NCBI GenBank assembly: GCA_964398295.1
Contig: CAYNMW010000086.1
Location: 1 to 19,347, forward strand
Direction of reading: 5' to 3'
DNA length: 19,347 bases
Source of the DNA: CALFUK01 sp964398295
Lineage (GTDB): Bacteria > Bacteroidota > Bacteroidia > Chitinophagales > Saprospiraceae
Shown here: in pieces, positions 9,001 to 16,725 of the stretch
How the letters are laid out: each line of letters starts with the position of its first letter
Numbering within the stretch: the stretch's first letter is position 1
The notes under the pieces: generated by a model
Told to the model about the DNA's origin: nothing
Seen by the model: the letters and a program-made list of their open reading frames with translations, nothing else
Databases searched by the model: none
Program-made: the position numbers and the translations under genes

Positions 9001-9334
9001 TACTGTATTGAGAGATGAAGCATGGTACAGGACAGGTCCAGGTGGTGGATTTGGAGATGGAAAAATTTATGAGTTTGCCATTTACGATGCTACCAATACA
9101 AGACTTAGAGAAATTTCTTTAAACTATACGATTGACAGTCCTGGATTTAGAAGCAAGACTAAATTGGCTAATATCGTAATAGGAGTCACTGGAAGAAATT
9201 TACTTCTTTGGGATAATATAGAAGGAGTTGATCCTCAGATCAATCAATTTGGCGTAGGTAACTCAAGAGGACTGGATTATTTTACCAATCCGAGTACCAA
9301 GTCATTCCTTCTCACATTGAAAGTAAATTACTAA
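6080..9334 (+). CDS. SusC/RagA-family TonB-linked outer-membrane transporter
   Basis: The product is 1,084 residues, normal for SusC-like porins. A signal peptide (residues 1-22, ending ALEAQ) is followed by a carboxypeptidase-regulatory-like domain (about 23-95; TVKGTIVDGNGDPIIGANI, then DFDGNYSL). A TonB-box-like segment LDEVIVSALG lies at 100-109. The plug domain contains FRIRGANTI and PLIIVDGIPI (about 163-187) and VLKGASAASQWGSRAANGVLVITTK. A long beta-barrel ends in SFLLTLKVNY. With TonB/ExbBD energy, such proteins import glycans, peptides or other oligomers captured by a partner SusD lipoprotein, encoded here 19 nt downstream. The substrate cannot be told from the sequence. Confidence 0.97.
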   Translation: MKKQLLTLFCLLFFGMTALEAQTVKGTIVDGNGDPIIGANIIEKGTSNGTISDFDGNYSLELNSSDATLEFSYIGFGTIEEVVNGRTSIDLAMTEGSKLLDEVIVSALGFEQKRDEMGSTASKIGIDEALRSGEPQLLNSLAGKASNVEILATNGDPGAGTNFRIRGANTILGSSAPLIIVDGIPINNSTVYTGAASLTGTRSGGVSNQSRLNDLNPNDIESIQVLKGASAASQWGSRAANGVLVITTKEGKSGKPKISFSSSYSSDIISERLPMQTTYGKGRSGGYLEAANRAEAWGDRIADRSGSADDIDTGGAYFVADDGTVYYPLTGNDGKNSRTTYVDENFDAVFQTGHAWQNNVSVSGGTDRATFAFSLGHLEQDGIIRESKYDRTNLRLNNKMIFNDWLSMSSKASYTKSFGNRIQQSSNTAGLLLGLLRNPPDFDIRNHRGTHFDSDGVPTPFSHRSYRNMIGSSINPGYTNPLWAINEQKNTTDVNRFIASSEMNITPNNWLTLTLRGGADTYTDRRITFFPVGSADGDTRNGAYGEDLVQELELNFDAIGKAYFDLGSKIGLNATLGWNINDQKRNINSALLQGFLVRSDRTTTDLNTASEASAIGTSRRFIRSNRAFGIASLDFADQLFVTASLTGEAVSSFNGVFYYPSFDAAWQFTEMGALANADILSFGKLRVAWGQVGIRPAAHRLQNFPEGGFGYSTYSDGVSINQFGGGFRIDNNGNDPGLAPERKTEFEIGADLRFMQDKLGIGLTYYANEINDMLLSIATSPSSGFESLYTNAATMENKGFEADLNYDLVTAGDFGLNLYANFSRNRNLVTDLKGVESQDIGAGQSVSSRAVEGFPLGVLWGTGAVKNDDGSYVLDDNGFPSGTPSEVVIGDPNPDWRGGLGFNASYKKLSLSALFDHQQGGDFSFRTLFVLGRFGTTEETAIETTLTEDVVNYDGDVFTAGTTVRGNLIDFGGGTVLRDEAWYRTGPGGGFGDGKIYEFAIYDATNTRLREISLNYTIDSPGFRSKTKLANIVIGVTGRNLLLWDNIEGVDPQINQFGVGNSRGLDYFTNPSTKSFLLTLKVNY

Positions 9335-9353
9335 TCCTTAAACTTTGAAAAAG

Positions 9354-10775
9354 ATGAAAAATAAAAATATATTTTATACGATCATGCTTAGCATGTCCTT
9401 CTGTCTTTTCTCTTGTCAGGGATTAGTAGATGGAATCAATGAAGATCCCAATAGCATTCCTATTGAAGACATAGGCCCCGAGCTATTTTTATCGGGAGCA
9501 CAATTGGCAAACATATCATTTCAATGTGGCCATTTAAGTAGAATATCTGCTTTGTATTCCAATCAATTATTCGGATTCGCATCTGTCTATGGTGATATCT
9601 ATAGGTACAATATTTCAACAGCTGAATCTTCGTCCTCTTGGGATAAGATTTATGTTGGAGTTGTTACCAATGTCAGGTCAATTATTGAAAATGCGCCAGA
9701 TGACTTTTTACTAAAAGGCATTTGCAAAGTTATTGAAGCAAATGCTATAGGTTCTGCAGCAGCAATATTTGGAGATGTGCCTTTTACAGAGATTAACAAT
9801 CCAGAAATTGATGATCCAATTTTTAATGGACAAGTCGACGTATTGGTAGCGATGCAAGCATTGCTAGATGATGCCATTTCAGATTTGGAAGCAGCCAGTT
9901 CAAGACCATTGCCTCAGGATCTACATTTTAATGGAGATGCTGATATGTGGATTGCAACAGCGCATTCTCTTAAAGCGAAATATCATTTACTAAGACGTCA
10001 CTATCCAACAGCTTATGCTTCTGCAGGATTAGGTATCTCAAGTGATGCGGGTTCATTGCAGTATGTGCCAAGAGGAACAGAAGCGTCAGTTGATGATAAG
10101 AATCAATTTTGGACAACACTTAACGGTGCTAGAGGTGGAGATATTGGTTCTGGTGATAGCTACCTGACACAGCTTCTTGATCCTTCAAGTTCTGTATATC
10201 GTGGAAACGCAAAAACAGATGAAACAGCTAGATCAGGATATGCTTATGTGAATGAAACTGATGGCATTTCAAATTTTGGAATCATTGAAGGTTTTGAACC
10301 TCAGGACATCGTTTCATACGCTGAAAATATCTTGACCTTGGCAGAATGTGGAGCAAGGGCAAATGGCTTTGATGCTGGACTTGGACATCTAAATGAGTAT
10401 AGAGCGTGGTTAAATACCGGCGCACACCTGAATAGCAACTTTGATACCTTGGCATATAACTATGAAGCTTATACAGCGGATGATTTTGCTGCAGGTGGAA
10501 TGGAGAATATGGATAACATCGATCCTTTACGTGCCTTATTGAGAGAGATCGTGGAAGAAAGATATGTATCAGGTTTTTTAACTTGGATGCCATTTGACGA
10601 TCATAGAAGATTAAGAAAAGAAGATGGGGATATTGTCGTTCCATTCGAAGTGAATGATCCAAGTGCATCTGGCCATGTACAAAGATTACCCTATCCGTCG
10701 AATGAGTTGAATGCAAATTCAAATGCTCCGGCTGATGATCCTGGTATTTTTACCAAAACAGAAGTCAATCAATAA
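9354..10775 (+). CDS. SusD/RagB-family substrate-binding outer-membrane lipoprotein
   Basis: I choose the ATG at 9354. An upstream TTG at 9345 only adds three residues, whereas the ATG gives a compact lipoprotein signal (MKNKNIFYTIMLSMSF) with lipobox LFSC, the lipidated Cys being residue 21 of 473. After the Cys come GLVDGINEDPNS and a helix-rich body with TPR-like helices (IYVGVVTNVRSIIENA, IATAHSLKAKYHLLRRHY). The C-terminal block IVEERYVSGFLTW is followed by DDHRRLR, typical of the SusD-like family that has NxDPN near the N-terminus. It is a surface lipoprotein that caps the SusC barrel and binds substrate. It is translationally close to susC and ends before a strong terminator. Confidence 0.95.
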   Translation: MKNKNIFYTIMLSMSFCLFSCQGLVDGINEDPNSIPIEDIGPELFLSGAQLANISFQCGHLSRISALYSNQLFGFASVYGDIYRYNISTAESSSSWDKIYVGVVTNVRSIIENAPDDFLLKGICKVIEANAIGSAAAIFGDVPFTEINNPEIDDPIFNGQVDVLVAMQALLDDAISDLEAASSRPLPQDLHFNGDADMWIATAHSLKAKYHLLRRHYPTAYASAGLGISSDAGSLQYVPRGTEASVDDKNQFWTTLNGARGGDIGSGDSYLTQLLDPSSSVYRGNAKTDETARSGYAYVNETDGISNFGIIEGFEPQDIVSYAENILTLAECGARANGFDAGLGHLNEYRAWLNTGAHLNSNFDTLAYNYEAYTADDFAAGGMENMDNIDPLRALLREIVEERYVSGFLTWMPFDDHRRLRKEDGDIVVPFEVNDPSASGHVQRLPYPSNELNANSNAPADDPGIFTKTEVNQ

Positions 10776-10796
10776 TTATTTATTGAGATAATAATT

Positions 10797-10836
10797 AGAA
10801 GAGTTAATAGTGCAAACTGTTAACTCTTCTTATTTT
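10797..10836 (+). terminator. Rho-independent terminator after the susCD pair
   Basis: AGAAGAGTTAA (10797-10807) pairs perfectly with TTAACTCTTCT (10820-10830). The stem extends inward through a T-G wobble, A-T and G-C around the loop TGCAAA, then TATTTT follows. It closes the susCD unit 22 nt after the susD stop. Confidence 0.9.
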
Positions 10837-10905
10837 AGTATCCTTACGCTTTTTAAATACACAAGTATTAGAAAGGAATTAAATTTTATATAGAGACATA
10901 ACACC

Positions 10906-13302
10906 GTGAATATCCTTTCTAAATTTCTAACTTTTTATGATGGCTTGAGAAGAGCCACTAGGTATTCGTGGATCAGTATTTTTATTATACTGATTATCAT
11001 TCTTCTTTCAACACTCGCTCAAGGACAAACCATATTCATTGATTTATTAGATCATAATCCATTCAATCTCTTCTTCTGTTTTCTTTTATTAGAAGGCTTG
11101 GCCATGATCGTTTCACACTTTCCCATTTATTTAGAAAAGTGGTATTTGTCCAGGAACAAAATTATTCCAGAGAATGAATATGTATGGCAGATTAATTACG
11201 ATGGTATATGGGAAACTCCTGAAAAGTTGCTCAATTTTTTCAAGGAGTGGGTAGGTATTGGATTCATTACTTTTAGACGGAATAATAGAGGACCTGCAGC
11301 AGATGATCCTTTTGAGAAAGGAGAAGTTTATACCATTACAAAAACCATAAGAAAGTACTTAGGGATAAGTCTGTATTTGGCCATTCTCTATTTGTTATTA
11401 ACCACCCTTAAAGCTTCGGTATATCCCCAGATTTCCATTATGCTGATCTGGCTTCCTTCATTGGTGCTTAGTATAGTTGTGTACTTGTTAATCCAAAAAT
11501 TTGCAAAACCTTCTTGGTTGCCCATTTGTGTTTTCTTCTTTTGGTCGTCCATTTTTTTAAAAATAGCGCTATTATATATTAGCAGTGCAGCAGGATGGAG
11601 TCCGCTAGTTTGGAAGTTTTTCATAGCCATTATCGTTTTTGACATTATTAAATTTTCACTTTTCAGAAAGCTTAGATCAAAGTTCAAACCGCTGAGATTT
11701 TTAAATTTCTTCATGTCAATTAAGAATCACACAATCTATATCATTTCAATGGCCGTGACAGGTTTGATAAGTTGGATGGTCATCTTTTATGCTCATATGT
11801 TTTTCTTTAGGGTTAACACCCTTGTTATCATCTTAGCTTATTTGAATGTGATTTATGGTCTTATGATTATTCCGATCAAATTGTATTTGTATCATAAAAA
11901 TCTAGCAGCATTCGAAAACGGAAATATCTTCACCAATCTGATCAAAAACGGTGTACCTATTTTGACAGTGGTGCTTGTATTATGGGTTTTTATTTCCATG
12001 AGTTTAGGGAATGAACTTCACAGGCTTCCACTCATAGCGCAGGATGACAAATCTTTGATTGATAAAACATCTTATTGCGAATCCTTTGATCAACATTTTG
12101 AAAGCCGAGATAAAGTATATTTCATTTCTTCTTATGGAGGAGGATTGAAGGCGAATGCTTGGAATTTACTTTTACTTGATTCATTGAGAAATTATAAAGG
12201 TGATAATATCATTAGTAGCACGGCAGCCATGTCTGGAGTATCTGGAGGATCATTGGGGCAAGCTTTCTATACCTCTCTGTATAAGAATGTCCAATCGAAA
12301 GATCAAAGAACAAAACTTATAAGAAGAGTTAGCCGAAGTGACTTCCTATCAATTGATGCCGCCTACTTTTTGGGCAAAGATTTTATTCGAGAGTTTAGTG
12401 TATTTAGACATAGGAAGTTTGCGCCCGATAGAGCGATTCAATCCATGAGAGAATATTCTTATAAATTAACGGACACAACTCTTTATCAAAAGTCTTTTCA
12501 AACTTATTGGGCAGAATTATTTAGAGCCAATCGCTTTTACCCAATGCTTGTTTCCAATTCTGCTGCTACACATATTCAAAGAGGTATTGCCTGCTCAGTT
12601 GATTTTAAGGAAGACTTTCAAGATGTGTTTCACAATGCCATCAATATTTTAAACATAAGACCAGACACCTCATTGTCATTTGTTGATGCTCTTTCATGCT
12701 CTAATCGCTTTCCTATTTTTAGTCCTGCAGCTAAGGTTCCAGACAAAGGACATTTTTTAGATGGAGGCTATTTTGATAATTCTGCTTTGTTAAGTCTTTT
12801 GGATGTTTATGATTATTTAGAAGATGAAAAAATGATGCAAGACAAAGAACGCATCTTTATACAGATCATTAATTCTAAATCAGAATACATCAAATATTTT
12901 TTGAAGACATTAGAAAGAGGTACTAAGGTGATTGACCCAATTGGAGAGTTGTCTGCCATTATTGGTACAGCGACTACCATTGACATGCTGCCTAGATATC
13001 TTGTTGCCAAATCTGATCAAAGCGATGAATTTACCTTTACCCAAATTCATCTTCCCTATAAAATTTATCCAGAAGATGTCGATGCATTTTTTGATGCGAA
13101 GGTTCAGATTCCAGATCTTGAAACTAAACTCATGCTGCACAACCAAGCATTAGATGAGGCCATCAAAAAATCTAATTTTAATGAATACGATGTAGTTGAA
13201 CCACCACTTGCAAGAATGTTAGGTGATCAAGCTTTCAATTACATGAAAGCCATGATTAAGCATGGAAATGTATTCAAAGAATTAGATGCTATTTTAGAAT
13301 AA
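10906..13302 (+). CDS. Polytopic membrane protein with C-terminal patatin-like phospholipase/acylhydrolase domain
   Basis: The product is 798 residues. The GTG at 10906 is the only start codon after the in-frame TAG at 10891 that keeps the first membrane helix. Residues 1-370 hold about eight or nine hydrophobic segments, for example WISIFIILIIILLS (22-35), FNLFFCFLLLEGLAMIV (53-69), ISLYLAILYLLL (154-165), IMLIWLPSLVLSIVVYLL, TIYIISMAVTGLISWMV and VPILTVVLVLWVFISMSL. The patatin fold follows: oxyanion loop GGGLKA (411-416), nucleophile elbow GVSGGS with Ser446, and catalytic Asp619 in LDGGYFDNSAL. The Ser-Asp dyad is complete, so hydrolysis of lipid acyl esters is likely; the substrate is unknown. 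The canonical GGGxRG loop is altered (Ala for the last Gly). A TPR gene follows 34 nt later, probably in the same operon. Confidence 0.92.
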   Translation: MNILSKFLTFYDGLRRATRYSWISIFIILIIILLSTLAQGQTIFIDLLDHNPFNLFFCFLLLEGLAMIVSHFPIYLEKWYLSRNKIIPENEYVWQINYDGIWETPEKLLNFFKEWVGIGFITFRRNNRGPAADDPFEKGEVYTITKTIRKYLGISLYLAILYLLLTTLKASVYPQISIMLIWLPSLVLSIVVYLLIQKFAKPSWLPICVFFFWSSIFLKIALLYISSAAGWSPLVWKFFIAIIVFDIIKFSLFRKLRSKFKPLRFLNFFMSIKNHTIYIISMAVTGLISWMVIFYAHMFFFRVNTLVIILAYLNVIYGLMIIPIKLYLYHKNLAAFENGNIFTNLIKNGVPILTVVLVLWVFISMSLGNELHRLPLIAQDDKSLIDKTSYCESFDQHFESRDKVYFISSYGGGLKANAWNLLLLDSLRNYKGDNIISSTAAMSGVSGGSLGQAFYTSLYKNVQSKDQRTKLIRRVSRSDFLSIDAAYFLGKDFIREFSVFRHRKFAPDRAIQSMREYSYKLTDTTLYQKSFQTYWAELFRANRFYPMLVSNSAATHIQRGIACSVDFKEDFQDVFHNAINILNIRPDTSLSFVDALSCSNRFPIFSPAAKVPDKGHFLDGGYFDNSALLSLLDVYDYLEDEKMMQDKERIFIQIINSKSEYIKYFLKTLERGTKVIDPIGELSAIIGTATTIDMLPRYLVAKSDQSDEFTFTQIHLPYKIYPEDVDAFFDAKVQIPDLETKLMLHNQALDEAIKKSNFNEYDVVEPPLARMLGDQAFNYMKAMIKHGNVFKELDAILE

Positions 13303-13336
13303 ATAGTAATTTGAAAGTTCTTTAATTATTTGATCA

Positions 13337-13912
13337 ATGTATTATACAAAAGTAAAATCAGGGGAAACCATATTGGAATTCCATAATGATATGTGGGGAG
13401 TAGAATATGTCATCCACCAGGGAAGAGTATTATCTAAAAAAGGAAGCATTTTAGGAACCAGTCATTTTTTTCTCATAGAAGAAGAAGGACATGAAATACG
13501 TTATCAACTGAACACCAAAATCAATGCACATATGGGAATTGAGCTTGATCTTTATAGGCAAGGGAAGTTGGTGGTGAAAAATCATCCGATTCCAATGCAA
13601 GCTAAACATGCTTACGGCTTAGCTGAAAAACGTAAGGCTCTAAAGTTGCTGAATGAGTTTGATCTTGAACAAGCGATTAAAGCATGTCATACTGCTTTGG
13701 AAAAAAATCCTGAAGATGGGGAATTGTATTTTTATCTAGCCTGTGCATATTCTTTATTAGAAGAATTAGATCATGCATATGATAATCTATCTCAAGCCAT
13801 CAAATATGGGATTGGTGATAACTCACAAATATTTGATAATGATAAATTGGCTTATGTGAGAATCCAAGATCGATTTGAAGTTTTTATAGCAGAGAATGGA
13901 TTGGTAGATTAA
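13337..13912 (+). CDS. Small TPR-repeat protein of unknown function
   Basis: The product is 191 residues without a signal peptide, hence cytosolic. Residues 1-85 look beta-rich (TILEFHNDMWGVEYVI, then SHFFLIEEEGHEIRYQL) and match no family that I recognise. Residues about 93-161 form two tetratricopeptide-like helical pairs: AEKRKALKLLNEFDLEQAI, then GELYFYLACAYSLLEELDHA. TPRs mediate protein contacts. The start is 34 nt after the patatin-like gene with no terminator between them, so the two are probably co-transcribed. It could be a partner or regulator of the membrane hydrolase, which is an inference from context only. Confidence 0.8.
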   Translation: MYYTKVKSGETILEFHNDMWGVEYVIHQGRVLSKKGSILGTSHFFLIEEEGHEIRYQLNTKINAHMGIELDLYRQGKLVVKNHPIPMQAKHAYGLAEKRKALKLLNEFDLEQAIKACHTALEKNPEDGELYFYLACAYSLLEELDHAYDNLSQAIKYGIGDNSQIFDNDKLAYVRIQDRFEVFIAENGLVD

Positions 13913-13946
13913 AAAAAAGAGCCGGAAATTCCAGCTCTTTAAATAC
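13911..13946. terminator. Bidirectional terminator between convergent TPR and SulP genes
   Basis: AAAGAGC (13916-13922) pairs with GCTCTTT (13934-13940); after one mismatch GGA (13924-13926) pairs with TCC (13930-13932). An A8 run at 13911-13918 gives a T tract on the minus strand, and TTTAAATACTTTA follows on the plus strand. The hairpin lies between stops at 13912 and 13973 and can serve both genes, better on the minus strand. Confidence 0.8.
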
Positions 13947-13972
13947 TTTATAAATATTTTTTTACTTAGATT

Positions 13973-15865
13973 CTAAGTAATTTTTCCAATAGTCTTAGAG
14001 TCAAAACCTGGTGAATATTTGTCTTCTACATTGTCTTTTATCCATCTTAAGCAATCGTTGAAATTGTCATAAAGTTGTTCTTCCGAAATTAAATTAGGAA
14101 CGATATCTATTCTTTCTAACATATATTTAGGTTGCTCTTGGAGACCTACTAACAAGACCTTTTTACCCTTATTCACCAAGTCTACCAAGACATCCTCCAT
14201 TGCATAAAGACCTGATTGATCCATATAAGACATCTTATCCATCCGTATGACAATGGCAGAAGCAGTGAAAGGAATTTGCATGGCCATTTGTTGGAAGTCA
14301 CTGGTTGAACCAAAAAACAAAGGACCGTCAATATGCTTGATAAATACTTCTTCTTTAAGTTCCACAGGAAATTCCATTTCATCATCCCAAGCCTTTTCAT
14401 CACTTAATGAATTAACGCTGGATTTCTCTGCGGTTAAATCACCAATCTTCTTCATAAACATGAGTGAAGCGATTACCAATCCAATTCCTACAGCATATAC
14501 TAAATTCCAAAAGGAAGAAAGAATAAGTACGATAAGCATTATCGCAACTTCTGGTCGTGGCATATATGGTATAGCTTTTAAACCTTTGTAATCCATAACT
14601 CCGATACCTACTGTGATTAAAATACCTGCAAGTACAGCAGCTGGAATTTTAGAAGCAAGAGGTCCCAAGCCTAATAATATGACGAGGAGTAGAATACCTG
14701 CAATCATACCAGATAATTTGGTTTTACCTCCAGAATTAATGTTTACTACTGTCCTTATTGTTGCACCTGCACCAGGTATCCCACCAAATACAGCAGCGAT
14801 ACTATTACCAATTCCTTGTCCAATCAATTCTTGATTGGGATTGTGGCGCGTCTTGGTCATGTTATCAGCTACTACCGAAGTCAAGAGTGAATCAATAGCA
14901 CCCAGCAATGATAAGGTGATAGCGGTAAAAATAAATGGAGTTATAGAACTCAGAGAAAATTCAGTAAATATTTCCCAATTGGGCAAGGGGAGACCACTAG
15001 GGATCTCTTCAATTGGCCGATAATCCAAATTTGCAAATATGGCAATACCAGACATCACGATCAACGCCACCAGTGTACTGGGTACTGCTTTAGTGATCCG
15101 TTTAAAACCATAAATAATGAATATCGTTCCTAAGGCTAGAATAATTTCTAGCCAGTCTAGATTTTTTAAAGCTCTCGGAAAGACTTTAATTGCACCTAGG
15201 ATTCCTGATGCATCTTTACTTGCTAAAGTTTGCGATTCCTTTAGGATATCAGCTTGAGTTATTTTATTTGCTCTTTTAATGGTTTCTTTGAAATTCTCAA
15301 GAACTAAGATGCCTTCTCCAGCTTCTTCTTTAAGGATGTTCTCTAAAATGATTTCTTCAGCCATAGGCTTGAATTGCTCAACATAAGCAACATCTTCTTT
15401 TGGGTAGTAACCAACTGCAGGAAGAATTTGTGTAATGAGTATAATGACACCAATAGCGGTCATGAAACCTGACACTACCGGATAAGGTATATATTTAATG
15501 TACTTACCTAGTCCAATAACTCCGAGTCCAATCTGTAGTAAACCGGCCAATAAAAATATCGTCAAGATTGCAGGTAAGGCTTTTTGAACATCTCCATCAA
15601 ATGCCGCAACGATTCCAGCAATGATCACCATACTTACTGCGGTCATTGGTGCGGTAGGTCCAGAGATTTGTGTGTTTGTACCTCCAAATAGGGCAGCGAA
15701 AAAACTAATAATAATAGCACCATAAAGTCCAGCACTTGGACCCAATCCAGAACTTACACCAAATGCAAGTGCCAATGGTAAAGCAACAATACCAGCGGTA
15801 ATACCACCAAAAAAATCTCCTCTTATATGTGAGAAATCAAAACCTAACCTTTTTACTAATTTCAT
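13973..15865 (-). CDS. SulP-family (SLC26-like) inorganic anion transporter with STAS domain
   Basis: The product is 630 residues. The N-terminal signature is typical: GDFFGGITAGIVALPLALAFG (17-37), then GLGPSAGLYGAI and a SGPTAPM substrate-site motif (69-74). A later block reads GAIDSLLTSVVADNMTKTRH (322-341), then GQGIGNSIAAVFGGIPGAGA. Residues about 500-612 are the STAS domain, with MDQSG (548-552) at the phosphorylatable-serine position. The family moves sulfate, bicarbonate or other anions across the inner membrane; the ion cannot be assigned here. An acidic/basic helical insertion (about residues 153-236) between transmembrane segments makes it longer than the common 500-570 residues. 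It is divergent from a TetR-family gene, its probable regulator. Confidence 0.95.
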   Translation of the reverse strand: MKLVKRLGFDFSHIRGDFFGGITAGIVALPLALAFGVSSGLGPSAGLYGAIIISFFAALFGGTNTQISGPTAPMTAVSMVIIAGIVAAFDGDVQKALPAILTIFLLAGLLQIGLGVIGLGKYIKYIPYPVVSGFMTAIGVIILITQILPAVGYYPKEDVAYVEQFKPMAEEIILENILKEEAGEGILVLENFKETIKRANKITQADILKESQTLASKDASGILGAIKVFPRALKNLDWLEIILALGTIFIIYGFKRITKAVPSTLVALIVMSGIAIFANLDYRPIEEIPSGLPLPNWEIFTEFSLSSITPFIFTAITLSLLGAIDSLLTSVVADNMTKTRHNPNQELIGQGIGNSIAAVFGGIPGAGATIRTVVNINSGGKTKLSGMIAGILLLVILLGLGPLASKIPAAVLAGILITVGIGVMDYKGLKAIPYMPRPEVAIMLIVLILSSFWNLVYAVGIGLVIASLMFMKKIGDLTAEKSSVNSLSDEKAWDDEMEFPVELKEEVFIKHIDGPLFFGSTSDFQQMAMQIPFTASAIVIRMDKMSYMDQSGLYAMEDVLVDLVNKGKKVLLVGLQEQPKYMLERIDIVPNLISEEQLYDNFNDCLRWIKDNVEDKYSPGFDSKTIGKIT

Positions 15866-15908
15866 TTCCGATGTTGTTGAATGCTTATATATAATTGTCC
15901 TGACTAAA

Positions 15909-15923
15909 GATAGTAAAACTATC
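15909..15923. promoter_or_regulatory. Perfect palindrome, candidate TetR-family operator
   Basis: GATAGT-AAA-ACTATC is a perfect 6-bp inverted repeat with a 3-bp spacer. A third half-site GATAGT is at 15951-15956. The sites lie in the 126-bp space between the divergent SulP and TetR-family genes, a typical position for an autoregulated TetR operator. The link to this regulator is an inference. Confidence 0.5.
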
Positions 15924-15971
15924 CTAATTTAAAGTAGAAGGATATGAAACGATAGTAGGTCAAAAAAAGTT

Positions 15972-15979
15972 TATATTTG
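15972..15979 (+). promoter_or_regulatory. Possible Bacteroidota -7 promoter element for the TetR-family gene
   Basis: TATATTTG fits the Bacteroidota -7 consensus TAnnTTTG. No clear -33 TTTG/TTG is found at the right distance, and transcription would start only a few bases before the ATG at 15992. It may be chance in AT-rich DNA. Confidence 0.25.
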
Positions 15980-15991
15980 ACTTTATAATTT

Positions 15992-16669
15992 ATGAGCGGA
16001 AGAGGTATCCAATTCGAGATTAATAAGCATTTGTGCATCAAAGACCCACAGATGTCTGCATATGGTCAGAAGTTAATTTCTGCAAGCATATTATTATTCC
16101 ATGAAATTGGATTCGAGCAATTTACTTTTAGAAAGCTCGCCGCTAAAATAGATTCCACCGAAGCATCCGTCTATAGATATTTCGAAAACAAACATGCCTT
16201 GTTATTGTGGTTGATATGTTGGTATTGGGAATGGGTTCATTACCTCATCGATATTAACATCAAAAACATTGAAGATGTTGAGCGAAAGCTGAAAATAGCC
16301 ATCCATAATATTGTTAATGCTTCTACTGAATCTCCTTTGACTTCTTACATCAATGAAAACATCTTGCACAGGGTCGTAATTAATGAAAGTTCAAAGACCT
16401 ATCACGTACATGATATTGATGTCGAAGAAAAGCATGGACACTTCAAAAGTTATGAGGAATTAGTGACTAAGGTCTCTTGTATTATTAAAGAGTTTAATCC
16501 AAAGTTCAAGTATTCAAAAATGCTGGCGAGCAATTTATTCGAAATGGCAAATAACCAAATCTACTTTGCCGAACATATGCCTGTTCTTACAGATATTAAA
16601 AACCGCAAGGACAAATACATAGCCCTTGAAAATGCTATGGTTGAAATGTGTTTTAAACTCTTGAGTTAG
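15992..16669 (+). CDS. TetR/AcrR-family transcriptional regulator
   Basis: The product is 225 residues. The N-terminal DNA-binding domain (about 24-72) has the usual pattern: LISASILLFHEIGFEQFTFR, then KLAAKIDSTEASVYRYFENK, where the turn and recognition helix end in SVYRYFENKHALL. The C-terminal helical ligand domain has a tryptophan-rich start (LLWLICWYWEWVHYLI, 72-87) that I recall from a Bacteroidota-specific TetR group. The gene is divergent from the SulP transporter with a palindrome between them, so it probably controls that gene and itself. The ligand is unknown. The ATG at 15992 leaves 15 or so extra residues before the usual domain, which fits that group. Confidence 0.9.
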   Translation: MSGRGIQFEINKHLCIKDPQMSAYGQKLISASILLFHEIGFEQFTFRKLAAKIDSTEASVYRYFENKHALLLWLICWYWEWVHYLIDINIKNIEDVERKLKIAIHNIVNASTESPLTSYINENILHRVVINESSKTYHVHDIDVEEKHGHFKSYEELVTKVSCIIKEFNPKFKYSKMLASNLFEMANNQIYFAEHMPVLTDIKNRKDKYIALENAMVEMCFKLLS

Positions 16670-16725
16670 AAACCAGCCATTCAAATTATTTCAACTCCTT
16701 ATATTGCCTTAATAATTCAATTTGG

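Noticed and set aside
9345..9353. TTG start for the SusD-like gene
   Set aside because: The ATG at 9354 gives a standard lipoprotein signal peptide; the TTG adds only three residues.
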